Under the pieces are notes generated by a model that saw only the letters and a list, made by a program, of their open reading frames with translations, ran no database searches and was not told the origin of the DNA. The position numbers were made by a program, and so were the translations under genes. A DNA stretch of 64,000 bases, taken from assembly GCF_043876815.1 (NCBI RefSeq), contig NZ_JBAWKA010000007.1:20740-84739 (forward strand), given 5' to 3'. Source of the stretch: Gaetbulibacter_A sp043876815 (GTDB lineage: Bacteria; Bacteroidota; Bacteroidia; Flavobacteriales; Flavobacteriaceae). This document shows, piece after piece, positions 45,706 through 55,575 of the stretch (the stretch's first letter is position 1; each line of letters opens with the position of its first letter).

Positions 45706-47100
45706 TACAAACCTTTTTGTAATGACTTTCTGATTTTCTAGTTTAATCTGCGCAATATAAAGCCCTCTGCTAACTTTATTAAATTCTACTTGTTGCAGGT
45801 TATCGTTTCTAAAGTTTAATTTTTTATTTGTGATTTCTCTACCTAAAACATCAAATATTACAAGATCTCCAGCACCTCGATATTCATTAATTTTTAAACT
45901 TAATTTACCGTTTGAATAAAATACGTTCAATTCATCATAAGAGTTGAAATCTTCCATGGCTAAAGTGGTACTTGAATCTGCATTGGAATTATGCGACGTA
46001 TTTTTTCCAAACATGGGCCAATCTGAACTAGCCAAACCAGTTGAAGGAATGTCAATGGAGTATAAATTATTATCATAAGAACCAATATATAAAGTCCCGT
46101 TATGAATGGCAGGAGATGACCAAACATCATTCCCCAAATCAACTTTAAAGTTTTCAGTTCCATTAGAATTAAGGCAATATAAAAAGTTGTCAAACGAACC
46201 AAAATAGATTTTTCCATCGTCTCCTACTGCTGGGGAAGAGTTTATAATACTCATACCATCCGACATAACAAATTCCCAATCTGTTGACCCATTCACCGGG
46301 TCTAATGCCAACATATTATGCCCTTCCTTTGTTCCAATATAAATAGTGCCATCGGAGGCTAAAGCAGGCGAGCATACTGAAATTCTACCTACAACCGTTT
46401 TGCTCCATTTTTGGGATCCATCTGGATTTACGGCAAAAACTGCACCAGTCGAACCTCCTTGGTCTACACCTACTATAACAGTTCCATCACTTTGAATAGC
46501 AACCCCGGATTGAGCATTACCCCCAACATCAAAAGCCCACTTTTGACTTCCGTCAGTATTAATAGCATATAAATTATCATCATCACAAGTTATATATATG
46601 GTACCATCACTAGCGATTGCAGGTGAGCCTCTAAAATTACCACCACCTGCAAAAACCCATTTTTGGGTACCATCCGGATTAACTGCAAATAAATTATCAC
46701 TATCTGAACCTATATAAATTGTACCATCGTTTGCAATTGCAGGTGTCGAATAAATAGCATCCCCTCCAATAGGGAATGTCCATTTTTGGGTTCCATTTGG
46801 ATTGATGGCATGTAAAAAATTGTCTTTGGAACCTACATAGATTGTACCATCACTTCCTATTGAAGCCGATGAATATACATTATCAGTTATCCCTGTGTAG
46901 GTCCATTTTAAAGTACCATCGGGATTAATGGCATGAAAATTAGTATTATCTTCTGAACCTATATAAACAGTACCATCATCGGCAATTGCAGGCGATTGAG
47001 GTTGAATTTGAAACCCTATATCATAGGTCCAATTGATTGTTTGTCCATAAGAAAATTGAACAATAATTGTGCATAAAAATGCAATTGTAATTTTTTTCAT
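45694..47100 (-). CDS. PQQ-type beta-propeller protein with T9SS domain
   Basis: Signal peptide MKKITIAFLCTIIVQFSYGQ, then about 350 residues of PQQ-like propeller repeats of about 38-44 residues, each with DGTIYIGS...NLFAVNPDGTQKW, then a T9SS sorting domain (about 390-468; GLYIAQIKLENQKVITKRFV). Surface or secreted. Paralogue of the next gene: stretches such as YDIGFQIQPQSPAIADDG recur almost unchanged. The propeller may bind a ligand or partner; an enzymatic PQQ role is unlikely, since the repeats are generic. Last gene of the SusCD-linked minus-strand run. Confidence 0.85.
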   Translation of the reverse strand: MKKITIAFLCTIIVQFSYGQTINWTYDIGFQIQPQSPAIADDGTVYIGSEDNTNFHAINPDGTLKWTYTGITDNVYSSASIGSDGTIYVGSKDNFLHAINPNGTQKWTFPIGGDAIYSTPAIANDGTIYIGSDSDNLFAVNPDGTQKWVFAGGGNFRGSPAIASDGTIYITCDDDNLYAINTDGSQKWAFDVGGNAQSGVAIQSDGTVIVGVDQGGSTGAVFAVNPDGSQKWSKTVVGRISVCSPALASDGTIYIGTKEGHNMLALDPVNGSTDWEFVMSDGMSIINSSPAVGDDGKIYFGSFDNFLYCLNSNGTENFKVDLGNDVWSSPAIHNGTLYIGSYDNNLYSIDIPSTGLASSDWPMFGKNTSHNSNADSSTTLAMEDFNSYDELNVFYSNGKLSLKINEYRGAGDLVIFDVLGREITNKKLNFRNDNLQQVEFNKVSRGLYIAQIKLENQKVITKRFVIRE

Positions 47101-47186
47101 AATAATAAAGGTTAAGATTAATTAATTTGGGTTTAATATTGCTTTTATTAGTTTAAAATTGTTATGGTAATCCTCATTAAGAGAGT

Positions 47187-47220
47187 TGCTTAAGGAAAGT
47201 TTTAAAACTTTCCTTAAGCA
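47187..47220. repeat. 34-bp perfect palindrome between the two PQQ-type genes
   Basis: TGCTTAAGGAAAGTTTT (47187-47203) is followed at once by its exact reverse complement (47204-47220). In the transcript this gives a 15-bp or longer hairpin with almost no loop. There is no T-run after it on the minus strand, so it may stabilise the upstream message or give partial termination between paralogues. Confidence 0.85.
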
Positions 47221-47259
47221 TGCTCTGAGTTAAAAAAATAACTTGGTTATCCTTTAACG

Positions 47260-49185
47260 CTACAAACTGGTGTGCTTTGGGTTTTTTCCAAACATTGGCC
47301 AAGTATCGCTGGCAAGCCCATCCGCAAACATTTCCAAGGCATATAGTTTTCCGTCATAACCTCCAACATAAATGGTTCCATCTGATCCAATTGCAGGTGA
47401 TGACCACACACGATCTCCTGTTAAAAATTTATATTTTAGAGTTCCATCAGGATTAACTGCGTACACTTGATTATCCCAGGAACCAAAGTATATAACCCCA
47501 TTAACATCAACAGCGGGTGAGGAGTTTAAAATGGCTCCGGGCGTGGAAAAAGACCATAATTGAGAACCATTAGAGGCGTTCAACGCCAGCAAATTTTCTC
47601 CTTCTTTTGTACCCACATAAATCCTTCCATTTGCAATAGCAGGAGCACAAACCGAAATTCTCCCCAAGACCGATACTGTCCACTTTTGGGTACCATCAGG
47701 ATTAACCGCATAAATAGCTCCGGCACTTCCTCCCTGGTCAACAACAACTATAATGGTACCATCTGAATCTACAGCGATACCACTTTGAGCATTCCCTCCA
47801 ACCGGAAGCGACCATAAAATAATTCCATTATCCGGATTTAATGCATATAATTTATCATCATCCGAAGTTATATAAACAGTGCCATCAGATGCTATGGCAG
47901 GAGTGGAACGAATTCTGTTTTCTGCCGTAGTAAACGCCCATTTTTGTGTCCCATCTGGATTAACTGCAAATAAATTACCACTATCTGAACCTATATAAAT
48001 GGTTCCGTCAGATGCTATGGCAGGGGTTGTATAAATAGCATCTCCACCGATATTAAATTTCCATTTTTGGGAACCGTTAGGATCGATAGCATGGAGGTGA
48101 TTATCTTTTGAACCTACGTAAATTGTCCCATCACTTCCTATAGAGGCTGAGGAATATACATTATCTGAAATTCCGGTGTAGGTCCATTTTAATGTTCCGT
48201 CTGGATTAATAGCATGAAAGTTGTTGTTATCCTCAGAACCTATATAAATAGTGCCATCATCCGCAATAGCTGGTGATTGAGGTTGAATTTGAAATCCTAA
48301 ATCATAAGCCCATTTTTCTCCCCAAACATAAACTTGTTGTGTGTCGTTAAAAATAGCACCTTGATCATCTGTAATTTCAATTTCTATATCATAAATTCCG
48401 GGTGTTGTATAAGTATGAGTAGGATTTTGTTGATTACTTGAACTACCGTCACCAAAATTGTAATTCCAAGAGGTTGCTGTACTCGTAGGTAAATATGCTG
48501 GATTGTAGGTAAATTGTACCGATTCTGTTGCCATTGGCGAGGCTACACTCAATAAAAACGAAGAAATGTCTCCGGGGGTGATAACAGCCTGAACTGCCTT
48601 TGAACTACTTCCGTCTGAATAATTAATTGTGAAATAAAGTGTATATTCAATGCCATTTTCTAAACCTGTAATTGGAAAGGCACTCTTATCTTTAGCAATT
48701 TCAACTTCCTGTCCTCCCGGTTCCCAAGATAACGTATAACCCAATATATCATTTCTATTGGGAGTATCCCAAAGAGCAATAGCCAAATCATTTCCGGGTA
48801 ATACCTTTAAATTTAATTCATCTAAAGGTTCTAATTGAATTTCATTAGCACCTGAAATGCCAACATCCTTATATTTGGCCTGTAGGGTGAACTTATAATT
48901 TGTACCGTTTTCCAAACCGGAAACCGTATATGTGGTTTCAGAAGCATCTAAAAAAATTTCCTGATCATTTGGAGACCACTTCAAAATATAACCTTCAAGA
49001 GTTGAATTACCATCAGGATCTTGCCAAATTAAATCAACCTTTTCATGGCCTATTTCTCCTGAAAATAATTTTACAGCGTAGAGATCAAAATTTGCATTTG
49101 GCAATTCATCATACCTACACGTACAGGATGCCAACAAAAAAAGCATGGCATAAAGTATAGAATATTTAATAGTAATATTTTTCAT
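47260..49185 (-). CDS. Surface lipoprotein with FN3, PKD and PQQ-type propeller
   Basis: Lipobox LLASC (Cys21) followed by CRYDELPN. Domains: two fibronectin-III-like units (about 35-205; YTVSGLENGTNYKFTLQAKY and FPITGLENGIEYTLYFTINY), a PKD domain (about 215-290; TSWNYNFGDGSSSNQQNPTHTY) and a PQQ-like propeller (about 295-641), which is closely similar to the next gene's but with no T9SS domain. It occupies the place after SusC/SusD and YdcF where SusE/F-like surface-binding lipoproteins are expected, so it could be the substrate-binding lipoprotein of the locus. Confidence 0.85.
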   Translation of the reverse strand: MKNITIKYSILYAMLFLLASCTCRYDELPNANFDLYAVKLFSGEIGHEKVDLIWQDPDGNSTLEGYILKWSPNDQEIFLDASETTYTVSGLENGTNYKFTLQAKYKDVGISGANEIQLEPLDELNLKVLPGNDLAIALWDTPNRNDILGYTLSWEPGGQEVEIAKDKSAFPITGLENGIEYTLYFTINYSDGSSSKAVQAVITPGDISSFLLSVASPMATESVQFTYNPAYLPTSTATSWNYNFGDGSSSNQQNPTHTYTTPGIYDIEIEITDDQGAIFNDTQQVYVWGEKWAYDLGFQIQPQSPAIADDGTIYIGSEDNNNFHAINPDGTLKWTYTGISDNVYSSASIGSDGTIYVGSKDNHLHAIDPNGSQKWKFNIGGDAIYTTPAIASDGTIYIGSDSGNLFAVNPDGTQKWAFTTAENRIRSTPAIASDGTVYITSDDDKLYALNPDNGIILWSLPVGGNAQSGIAVDSDGTIIVVVDQGGSAGAIYAVNPDGTQKWTVSVLGRISVCAPAIANGRIYVGTKEGENLLALNASNGSQLWSFSTPGAILNSSPAVDVNGVIYFGSWDNQVYAVNPDGTLKYKFLTGDRVWSSPAIGSDGTIYVGGYDGKLYALEMFADGLASDTWPMFGKNPKHTSL

Positions 49186-49197
49186 TTTGTATATTGT

Positions 49198-50535
49198 TTA
49201 AGGATCTAAAGGATCTGATGAATCTAAATGTAAAACCTCTATATTAGGAGTGAATTCTATATCGAAATCAGACAACCTTTCATATAATTGCATAGGCACA
49301 TGATTCATTTCCCTTTGGGACCTTGTTAAGAAACCATTCGAAGCTACATATGCACTTTGCGTATTAGAGGTGGATATTATGGCTTTTTTGTCCACCGGAA
49401 TACCGTATCTAAAAAACTCCCTCCCAATGTTTCTTATATTCGTGGTAGTATGCCTTGAATGAGGATCTACTAATATTCTGTTTTCTGGAATCCCATATTT
49501 GTCCATCACATATTTCTTCATTTCAATAGCTTCGCTATACATGGTATGTACCGGATACAAATGACCTCCACAAAAAGCAATTAATGGTGCTTTACCCTGG
49601 TTGAATAAGATAACCCCATGATCTGCACGTGCCATTCCTCCTAAACTAATATTTGGTAAGTCCCCCGGAGAGTTTGGTGAATCACCTAAAACAACAATTA
49701 CGGAATAATCGAAATCATTCCAGTTTATACCTTGTAAATAGTCATATGCTTCCTTATTTACACTATTTTGCATCGGGAAATATCGCCCTGCCTCATCCCT
49801 ATCATTAAGTTCCAGAACACCCAAAGAGAAATTTAGAAATGGTTCATAAAATAGCGTATACTGGCTGCTATTGCTATTTAAATCGGAAACCAGGTTTTTA
49901 AGGAGTTGTTTATATTCTTCACTATTCACATCAAAACTTACTGAATCAATTATAGGATATAAAGGGTCCATACCAGCCGCATAAGTATCAATAATCTGGT
50001 TTATCCCTAACAGCATTTCTTCTACTATAAGTTGATTATACCTGTCTACATGGGTTACTTCAGAAAACCTAATAAATGCTCCGGAAGGACCAATATTATC
50101 ATTCGTAAAACTAATAAAGGGAGTCGCGTTATCTTTAACACTATTTTTCACGGCAGTTGAGATAGCAATAAATTCACTATCCGTAAACTTCAAGGCCTTG
50201 GCATATTGATCTGCTGTAGTATTATCCTGATTTGCTATATCACTTAAACGTTGTTTTGCCGATTCTAAAATAGCAGATAAATCTTCATCATTTTCAAGTA
50301 TGGCTTTAACAATAGCATTATTTTCCACCAATGTTGTCCAATAAAAATTCCTGTCTTTAACTTTGGAGTTACTTTCAAAAAAAACATAATTTCTATCAAA
50401 GCCTGCAATTGTAAATGTTGTATTGTCTATATTACCCGAGTTCCCTTCATTTTGGAAACTACCTGCCTCTCTTGCCTCTGGTGGAGCACAACAACCCCCT
50501 AAAAAGATTAGGGATGTTAAAACAAATAATTTCAT
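49198..50535 (-). CDS. YdcF/SanA (DUF218) family lipoprotein
   Basis: The start is put at 50535 (MKLFVLTSLIFLGGCC, a lipobox); three in-frame Met codons lie upstream, up to 50622, which overlap SusD, and a start there is possible. The C-terminal 180 residues are DUF218: VIVVLGDSPN, GGMARADHGVILFNQGKAPLIAFCGG, EAIEMKKYVMDKYGIPENRILVDPHSRHTTTN and KKAIISTSNTQSAYVAS. The N-terminal 250 residues are unrecognised. Family members act in envelope or peptidoglycan-related processes, with no reaction settled. It lies between susD and the PQQ-type lipoprotein gene (12 bp gap), so it belongs to the operon. Confidence 0.8.
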   Translation of the reverse strand: MKLFVLTSLIFLGGCCAPPEAREAGSFQNEGNSGNIDNTTFTIAGFDRNYVFFESNSKVKDRNFYWTTLVENNAIVKAILENDEDLSAILESAKQRLSDIANQDNTTADQYAKALKFTDSEFIAISTAVKNSVKDNATPFISFTNDNIGPSGAFIRFSEVTHVDRYNQLIVEEMLLGINQIIDTYAAGMDPLYPIIDSVSFDVNSEEYKQLLKNLVSDLNSNSSQYTLFYEPFLNFSLGVLELNDRDEAGRYFPMQNSVNKEAYDYLQGINWNDFDYSVIVVLGDSPNSPGDLPNISLGGMARADHGVILFNQGKAPLIAFCGGHLYPVHTMYSEAIEMKKYVMDKYGIPENRILVDPHSRHTTTNIRNIGREFFRYGIPVDKKAIISTSNTQSAYVASNGFLTRSQREMNHVPMQLYERLSDFDIEFTPNIEVLHLDSSDPLDP

Positions 50536-50584
50536 TTTAATAACATTCATATTCATTTTTTTAATTGTCTTCATTTTAATTCTT

Positions 50585-51961
50585 TTAGTAGCCTTCATTC
50601 TGATAAAATAAAGATTGATCATTAATTTTTTCTATTTCTGTTTGAGGTACTGGATATAATAATTGATATTCCTGAATGATTGCACCTATGCCAGAATTAA
50701 TTTCTTCTTCCGCTTTTTTAGTTCTTATTAAATCCAGCCAGCGGTGACCTTCAAACGGAAATTCTAAAAATCGTTCATGTAAAACTACTGCTCTAAAATG
50801 CTCCTGATCCGGAATGTCTGTTGGAGTTAATGGGGTTAGGTTAGCTCTTTCCCTAATATCATTTAAATAAGCAAAAGCCAATCCATTAGGTTGATAACTT
50901 TGCTCATTTAATGCTTCAGCCAGCATTAGGAGTACATCGGCTTGTCTCAATAAGATATAATCATTACCAAAATTTCTAAACGCTGATTCTGTATCAAAAA
51001 ACTTCCCCGGCACAAATCTATTTCCTGATGGAACATATTCTATTAAATCTCTTCTGGCGTCAACATTTGTATAGGCATTAATTAGTTTTAATGTGAACGG
51101 GGAAATTGAAATGTCTGATACGGCAAACCATAAACCATGGCCTTGTCCTCTTATATCTTTATTAAATCTTATTGAAAATATAACCTCTCTATTGTTTTTG
51201 TTGTTCGTATCAAATACATCGGCTACATTTTCCATCAAGTTATTAGGATTGGCTACCTGTTCTAGTACAGTAGCTGCTTCAGAATATTTTTTTTGAGTTA
51301 AATACACTTTACCCAATAATGCCAAGGCAGCGGCAGAGGTTGCCCTTCCAAAATCCTGCGCCGGATAGGAACCGGGTAGATTGTTTACGGCAAATTGCAA
51401 ATCATCTTCAATAACACGATACACTTCTGCTGCAGGGCTTCTTCCAATACTGAGTGATTCCTCAACTGAAATTACTTTCAACACAATAGGGGCGTCTCCC
51501 CAAAGACGCACTATATTAAAATAGTTTAACGCTCTAAGGAATCGAGCTTCCGCCTCAAATTGCTTTTTCAGAGATTCATCAAAATTGATGTTACCAATGT
51601 TATCTGTTACCGTATTAGCCCTGAAAATACCATTATAAAAATTTGCCCAGGCATCTCTAATTAACTCATTGGCTGAAGTTTCTTGAAATTTATTAATATT
51701 AAATCGATCTTGAGTTCCCGCAGTTGGTGCTCCTAAATCCAAATTGTCGGAGCGCCATTCTACTAATTCAAAATATAGGTTTACCTGACTTTGTATTTTT
51801 TGATAGGCAGATATTACTGCGGCATTAAAATCATCTGCGGTTTTATAAAAACTATCTGTTGTTAAATCATTTTCGGATGGCAATTCAGTAAAATTATCAC
51901 TACAACTTACTGCTATAAGTGATATCAATAGAATCCTGTAAATTACTTTTTTCATTTTCAA
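50585..51961 (-). CDS. SusD/RagB-family substrate-binding lipoprotein
   Basis: Outer-membrane glycan- or ligand-binding lipoprotein partnering SusC. Signal with lipobox AVSC; LTTDSFYKTADDFNAAVISAYQ; ARFLRALNYFNIVRLWGDAPIV; TPR-like SAAALALLGKVYLTQKKYSEA; DYILLRQADVLLMLAEALNE; VVLHERFLEFPFEGHRWLDLIR at the C-terminus. All SusD blocks are present. 458 residues. It starts 6 bp after susC ends. Ligand unknown; neighbours suggest a phosphodiester-rich substrate. Confidence 0.95.
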   Translation of the reverse strand: MKMKKVIYRILLISLIAVSCSDNFTELPSENDLTTDSFYKTADDFNAAVISAYQKIQSQVNLYFELVEWRSDNLDLGAPTAGTQDRFNINKFQETSANELIRDAWANFYNGIFRANTVTDNIGNINFDESLKKQFEAEARFLRALNYFNIVRLWGDAPIVLKVISVEESLSIGRSPAAEVYRVIEDDLQFAVNNLPGSYPAQDFGRATSAAALALLGKVYLTQKKYSEAATVLEQVANPNNLMENVADVFDTNNKNNREVIFSIRFNKDIRGQGHGLWFAVSDISISPFTLKLINAYTNVDARRDLIEYVPSGNRFVPGKFFDTESAFRNFGNDYILLRQADVLLMLAEALNEQSYQPNGLAFAYLNDIRERANLTPLTPTDIPDQEHFRAVVLHERFLEFPFEGHRWLDLIRTKKAEEEINSGIGAIIQEYQLLYPVPQTEIEKINDQSLFYQNEGY

Positions 51962-51967
51962 TAATTT

Positions 51968-54900
51968 TTAAAATGACACATTTATCCCCAGCGAATAGGT
52001 TCTTGCTAAAGGATATACTCCATAATCCAGACCCGGTGTTAACTGGCCGCTACCTCCAGCTAAATTAACTTCCGGGTTATACCCCGTATAATAAGACCAG
52101 GTGTATAAATTGTTGCCCGAAACATATAACCTAACTTTAGATATATTTAATTTATCTAAAATTGATTTTGGTAATGTATATCCTATTGACACATTTTGTA
52201 ATCTTAAATAGGAGCCATCCTCTACATGCCAGGTCGATGTACGTCCATTATTACCTTGAGCTTTTCTGTTTGCCCGATTGGTATAGCCATCACCTGGATT
52301 ATTTTCAGAACGCCATCTATCTAAAATCTCACGTGTATTATTAAAATTACCTTCACTATTAGCGTTATACCTTCTGGACAAGTTTAATACTTCGCCTCCA
52401 TAACTTCCTTGAAAGGCGATGTTTAAATCCAACCCTTTATATTTGAAGGAATTTGAAAATCCATAAGTGAAGTCCGGTGCATAATTCCCGGCAATCGCCC
52501 TATCATCATTTACGTCTAAAAAACCGTCTCCATTAACATCCACAAATCGAAAGTCACCGACTCCAGTACTTTCAAAGTGCGGGTATTGATCCAGTTCTTC
52601 TTGAGTTGCAAAAATACCGTCTTGTACTAGTAAGAAATAATTTCCTATAGGCTGTCCTATTTCTGTTTTAAAGAATGCATGATCTGTACCCGCCGTAGTA
52701 ATTATTGGTGTTCCTTCTGGCCCCAGAGCTTTGACTTCATTTCTATTAAAAGAAATATTAAAACTACTATCCCATTTCAGATTTCCTAAATCCGGGGATA
52801 TTTGAATAGCAGTTTCAAAACCGGAATTATTTACTTTACCTATATTTTGTAATGCTGTTCCGTATCCTGTAGTTTGTGGCACCGGAATTTCTAATAAAAG
52901 GTCCTTAGTATTTCCATTATAATACTCTAACGTAAACTTTAACTGACGATCAAATAACTCGACATCCAGCCCTGTATTAAACATGTATGTTTGTTCCCAG
53001 GATAAATCAGGATTAGGTACTTGAGAAGGTCTAATACCTGTCTGCAATTGGCCGGGAATACCCGTAACATATTCTACATTACCCAGTAATGAAGCCTGTT
53101 GGTAATTTCCTATTTGAAAATTTCCGGTAGCGCCATAGCTTCCTCTTAATTTTAATTCATTAATCCATTTTATTTTAAAAAAATCTTCTTGTGATGTCCT
53201 CCATCCCGCTGAAACCGAAGGGAAATAACCCCATTTGTTATTCGCTCCAAAACGTGAACTAGCATCAGCTCTCATGGAAGCAGAGAGTAAATACTTCCCA
53301 GAAAAATCATACTGGACTCTAGACAGAAGGGAGTATAAGGACCACTCGCCCAAACTTCCGCTTGAACTTACACTTTCCGGTGAAGCTGCGTTAACTACTT
53401 GAATCGCATTTTCAACACGCACAATAGGGTCTGTTATCGCTGATATTCCTTGTTGTTTTGTTCTGCTTTTTTCGGCAGTAATACCACCTAAGAATTCGAA
53501 GTTGTGGTTACCAAAACTCTTTTCGTAATTTATAGTATTCTCAACCGTCCACTTATAGATACTAGTATTACTTAACCTTCCTGTGGAATTGGACAAACGC
53601 CCGTAATTGTTACTGCCTCTGGATTCTAAAGATGACGGACGGTAGTATTCATTTTGATACTCATTAAAACTCAACGCAAAGGATGATTTGAGTTTTAAAC
53701 CCTCTAGTAATTCATACTCTACAAACAGATTGCTTAAAAGGTTTAGATGTTCTATTTCATTAATAGGTAATAATGCCAAGGCTACGGGATTGATCATTTC
53801 ATTATGCTGATAATCCGTGCCTATTCTCCAATATCCATTACCCTGATAGTTAAATGTTCCATCCGGGTTATATACCGGCCAAGTTGGTGAGTATGATAAT
53901 GCTGTTTGCACAATGCCATCATCAAAGTATGGATTGTTTGCTGAAACTCTATTTTCAAAGGTATAAGAAGGGCTCATATTAACCCCTATTTTAAATTTCC
54001 CCGAAGTTATTCCTAGATTTGCACGTAATCCTGTTTTTGAATAATCTGAATTAATAATTATCCCTTCCTGATCTGTGTGATTTGCTGAAACAAAGTAATT
54101 TATTTTATCCGAAGCACCGCTTACGGATACATTATAACGTTGTAAAGTAGCTCCCCTGTAAATTTCGTCTTGCCAATCTGTATTTGTTAATCCCGCTTCT
54201 CCATTCAAGTAAGGAAACAATTCCTCCGGAACCTGATGGTAACCTAAAGGTCTTATGCTATTTGGGTCATCCGGGCTTCCGGTAGGCACCTCCTGAATAT
54301 AAGCCGCATCATGACCCTCTTTGGATAATTGTGCATATTCGTAAGCATCCATCAAATCAATTTTTTTTGACACCTCTTGAAAGCCTGTTGAGTGATCAAA
54401 ATTCACCCGCATTTTACCTTGTTTTCCTTTTTTGGTAGTGATGATAACAACACCGTTACCTCCTCTCGATCCATAAATTGATGCAGCAGCAGCATCTTTC
54501 AATACTTGAATGGATGCTATATCCTCCATATTAACAACCTCAGTGGCTTGTCCTGCACTTTCCACCGGTACTCCATCCACAACATATAATGGTTCTGCTC
54601 CAGCAGTAATTGTTCCTGTACCTCTAACCTTAACAGATAATTCGCGACCGGGTTCTCCAGATGTTTGGAGCACTTGAACACCGGCCAATTTACCGGCTAA
54701 AGCTTGATCGAAATTAGAAACAGGAAAATCCTGAAGTTCGCCTATAGGAGCTTTAACTATTGATCCCGAAACTTTTATTTGTTGTTGAGACCCATAACCA
54801 ATGACTACAACCGTCTCTAATGTAGCCGTATCCTCTACCATTACGATCCTTAACTCCGTTTGAGTATCAATTAAAACTTCTAATGTTTTAAAACCTAAAT

Positions 54901-55450
54901 ATGAAATAACTAAAATGGCAGTTTTGCTTGAGACTTGTAAAGAAAATTTTCCGTCAAAATCGGCTTGGGCTCCATTACTTGTTCCTTTTTCTAAAATATT
55001 GGCACCGGGTAATGGCATTCCTGTTTCATCAACCACCAAACCAGAAACCGGAATGCCTTGATTATTACCCGCCAAAATATTAGCTTTCTCCTTTAATAAA
55101 ATCGTCTTGTCGTCAGATACTATGATCTCAAAATGCCCTGTAGAAAGACTTCGCGATAATAGCTCTTTGGCCAATATGGTACCTTTTTTAACTTCCACTT
55201 TTGGAAAGTCTTTAAAAATCCCATCCTGATAAATAAATTTATAATCCGTTTGTTCTTTTATGAGTTTAAATACTTCTTCAACCGTTAATGATTTATCAGT
55301 ATCAATGATTAGCATTGGATTTTGAGATAAAACCGGGGGAGTATTAAAACCAAAAGCAGTTAGACAGCATAATAAAATAAAGGTCCTCATAATAATAATT
55401 AGTAAGCGTTCCCTAAAAAGAGAAAACCTATAGTTTAATTTAATTTCCAT
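51968..55450 (-). CDS. SusC/RagA TonB-dependent transporter with STN domain
   Basis: A 1160-residue outer-membrane transporter. N-terminal signal region (MEIKLNYRFSLFRERLLIII then MRTFILLCCLTAFGF; an internal Met at 55390 is an alternative start), an STN domain (about 55-115; SLTVEEVFKLIKEQTDYKFI) that talks to the FecR protein, CarboxypepD_reg (about 130-210), TonB plug (VIGYGSQQQIKVSGSIV, VDGVPVES, VLKDAAAASIYGSRGGNGV) and a barrel ending YPLARTYSLGINVSF. The STN domain and the adjacent ECF sigma/FecR pair make it a transducing receptor: ligand uptake should induce its own operon. Confidence 0.96.
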   Translation of the reverse strand: MEIKLNYRFSLFRERLLIIIMRTFILLCCLTAFGFNTPPVLSQNPMLIIDTDKSLTVEEVFKLIKEQTDYKFIYQDGIFKDFPKVEVKKGTILAKELLSRSLSTGHFEIIVSDDKTILLKEKANILAGNNQGIPVSGLVVDETGMPLPGANILEKGTSNGAQADFDGKFSLQVSSKTAILVISYLGFKTLEVLIDTQTELRIVMVEDTATLETVVVIGYGSQQQIKVSGSIVKAPIGELQDFPVSNFDQALAGKLAGVQVLQTSGEPGRELSVKVRGTGTITAGAEPLYVVDGVPVESAGQATEVVNMEDIASIQVLKDAAAASIYGSRGGNGVVIITTKKGKQGKMRVNFDHSTGFQEVSKKIDLMDAYEYAQLSKEGHDAAYIQEVPTGSPDDPNSIRPLGYHQVPEELFPYLNGEAGLTNTDWQDEIYRGATLQRYNVSVSGASDKINYFVSANHTDQEGIIINSDYSKTGLRANLGITSGKFKIGVNMSPSYTFENRVSANNPYFDDGIVQTALSYSPTWPVYNPDGTFNYQGNGYWRIGTDYQHNEMINPVALALLPINEIEHLNLLSNLFVEYELLEGLKLKSSFALSFNEYQNEYYRPSSLESRGSNNYGRLSNSTGRLSNTSIYKWTVENTINYEKSFGNHNFEFLGGITAEKSRTKQQGISAITDPIVRVENAIQVVNAASPESVSSSGSLGEWSLYSLLSRVQYDFSGKYLLSASMRADASSRFGANNKWGYFPSVSAGWRTSQEDFFKIKWINELKLRGSYGATGNFQIGNYQQASLLGNVEYVTGIPGQLQTGIRPSQVPNPDLSWEQTYMFNTGLDVELFDRQLKFTLEYYNGNTKDLLLEIPVPQTTGYGTALQNIGKVNNSGFETAIQISPDLGNLKWDSSFNISFNRNEVKALGPEGTPIITTAGTDHAFFKTEIGQPIGNYFLLVQDGIFATQEELDQYPHFESTGVGDFRFVDVNGDGFLDVNDDRAIAGNYAPDFTYGFSNSFKYKGLDLNIAFQGSYGGEVLNLSRRYNANSEGNFNNTREILDRWRSENNPGDGYTNRANRKAQGNNGRTSTWHVEDGSYLRLQNVSIGYTLPKSILDKLNISKVRLYVSGNNLYTWSYYTGYNPEVNLAGGSGQLTPGLDYGVYPLARTYSLGINVSF

Positions 55451-55575
55451 AAATTTGCCTTGTTATTAGTTAGTTGAGTCTTTAATTGATTAATAATAAA
55501 GGGGATAAAGGGTTATACTCACCAGTTTTAAACTTTATTCCCTATTTTTTTTAACGGTTGATGTTTTCTGTTCGA

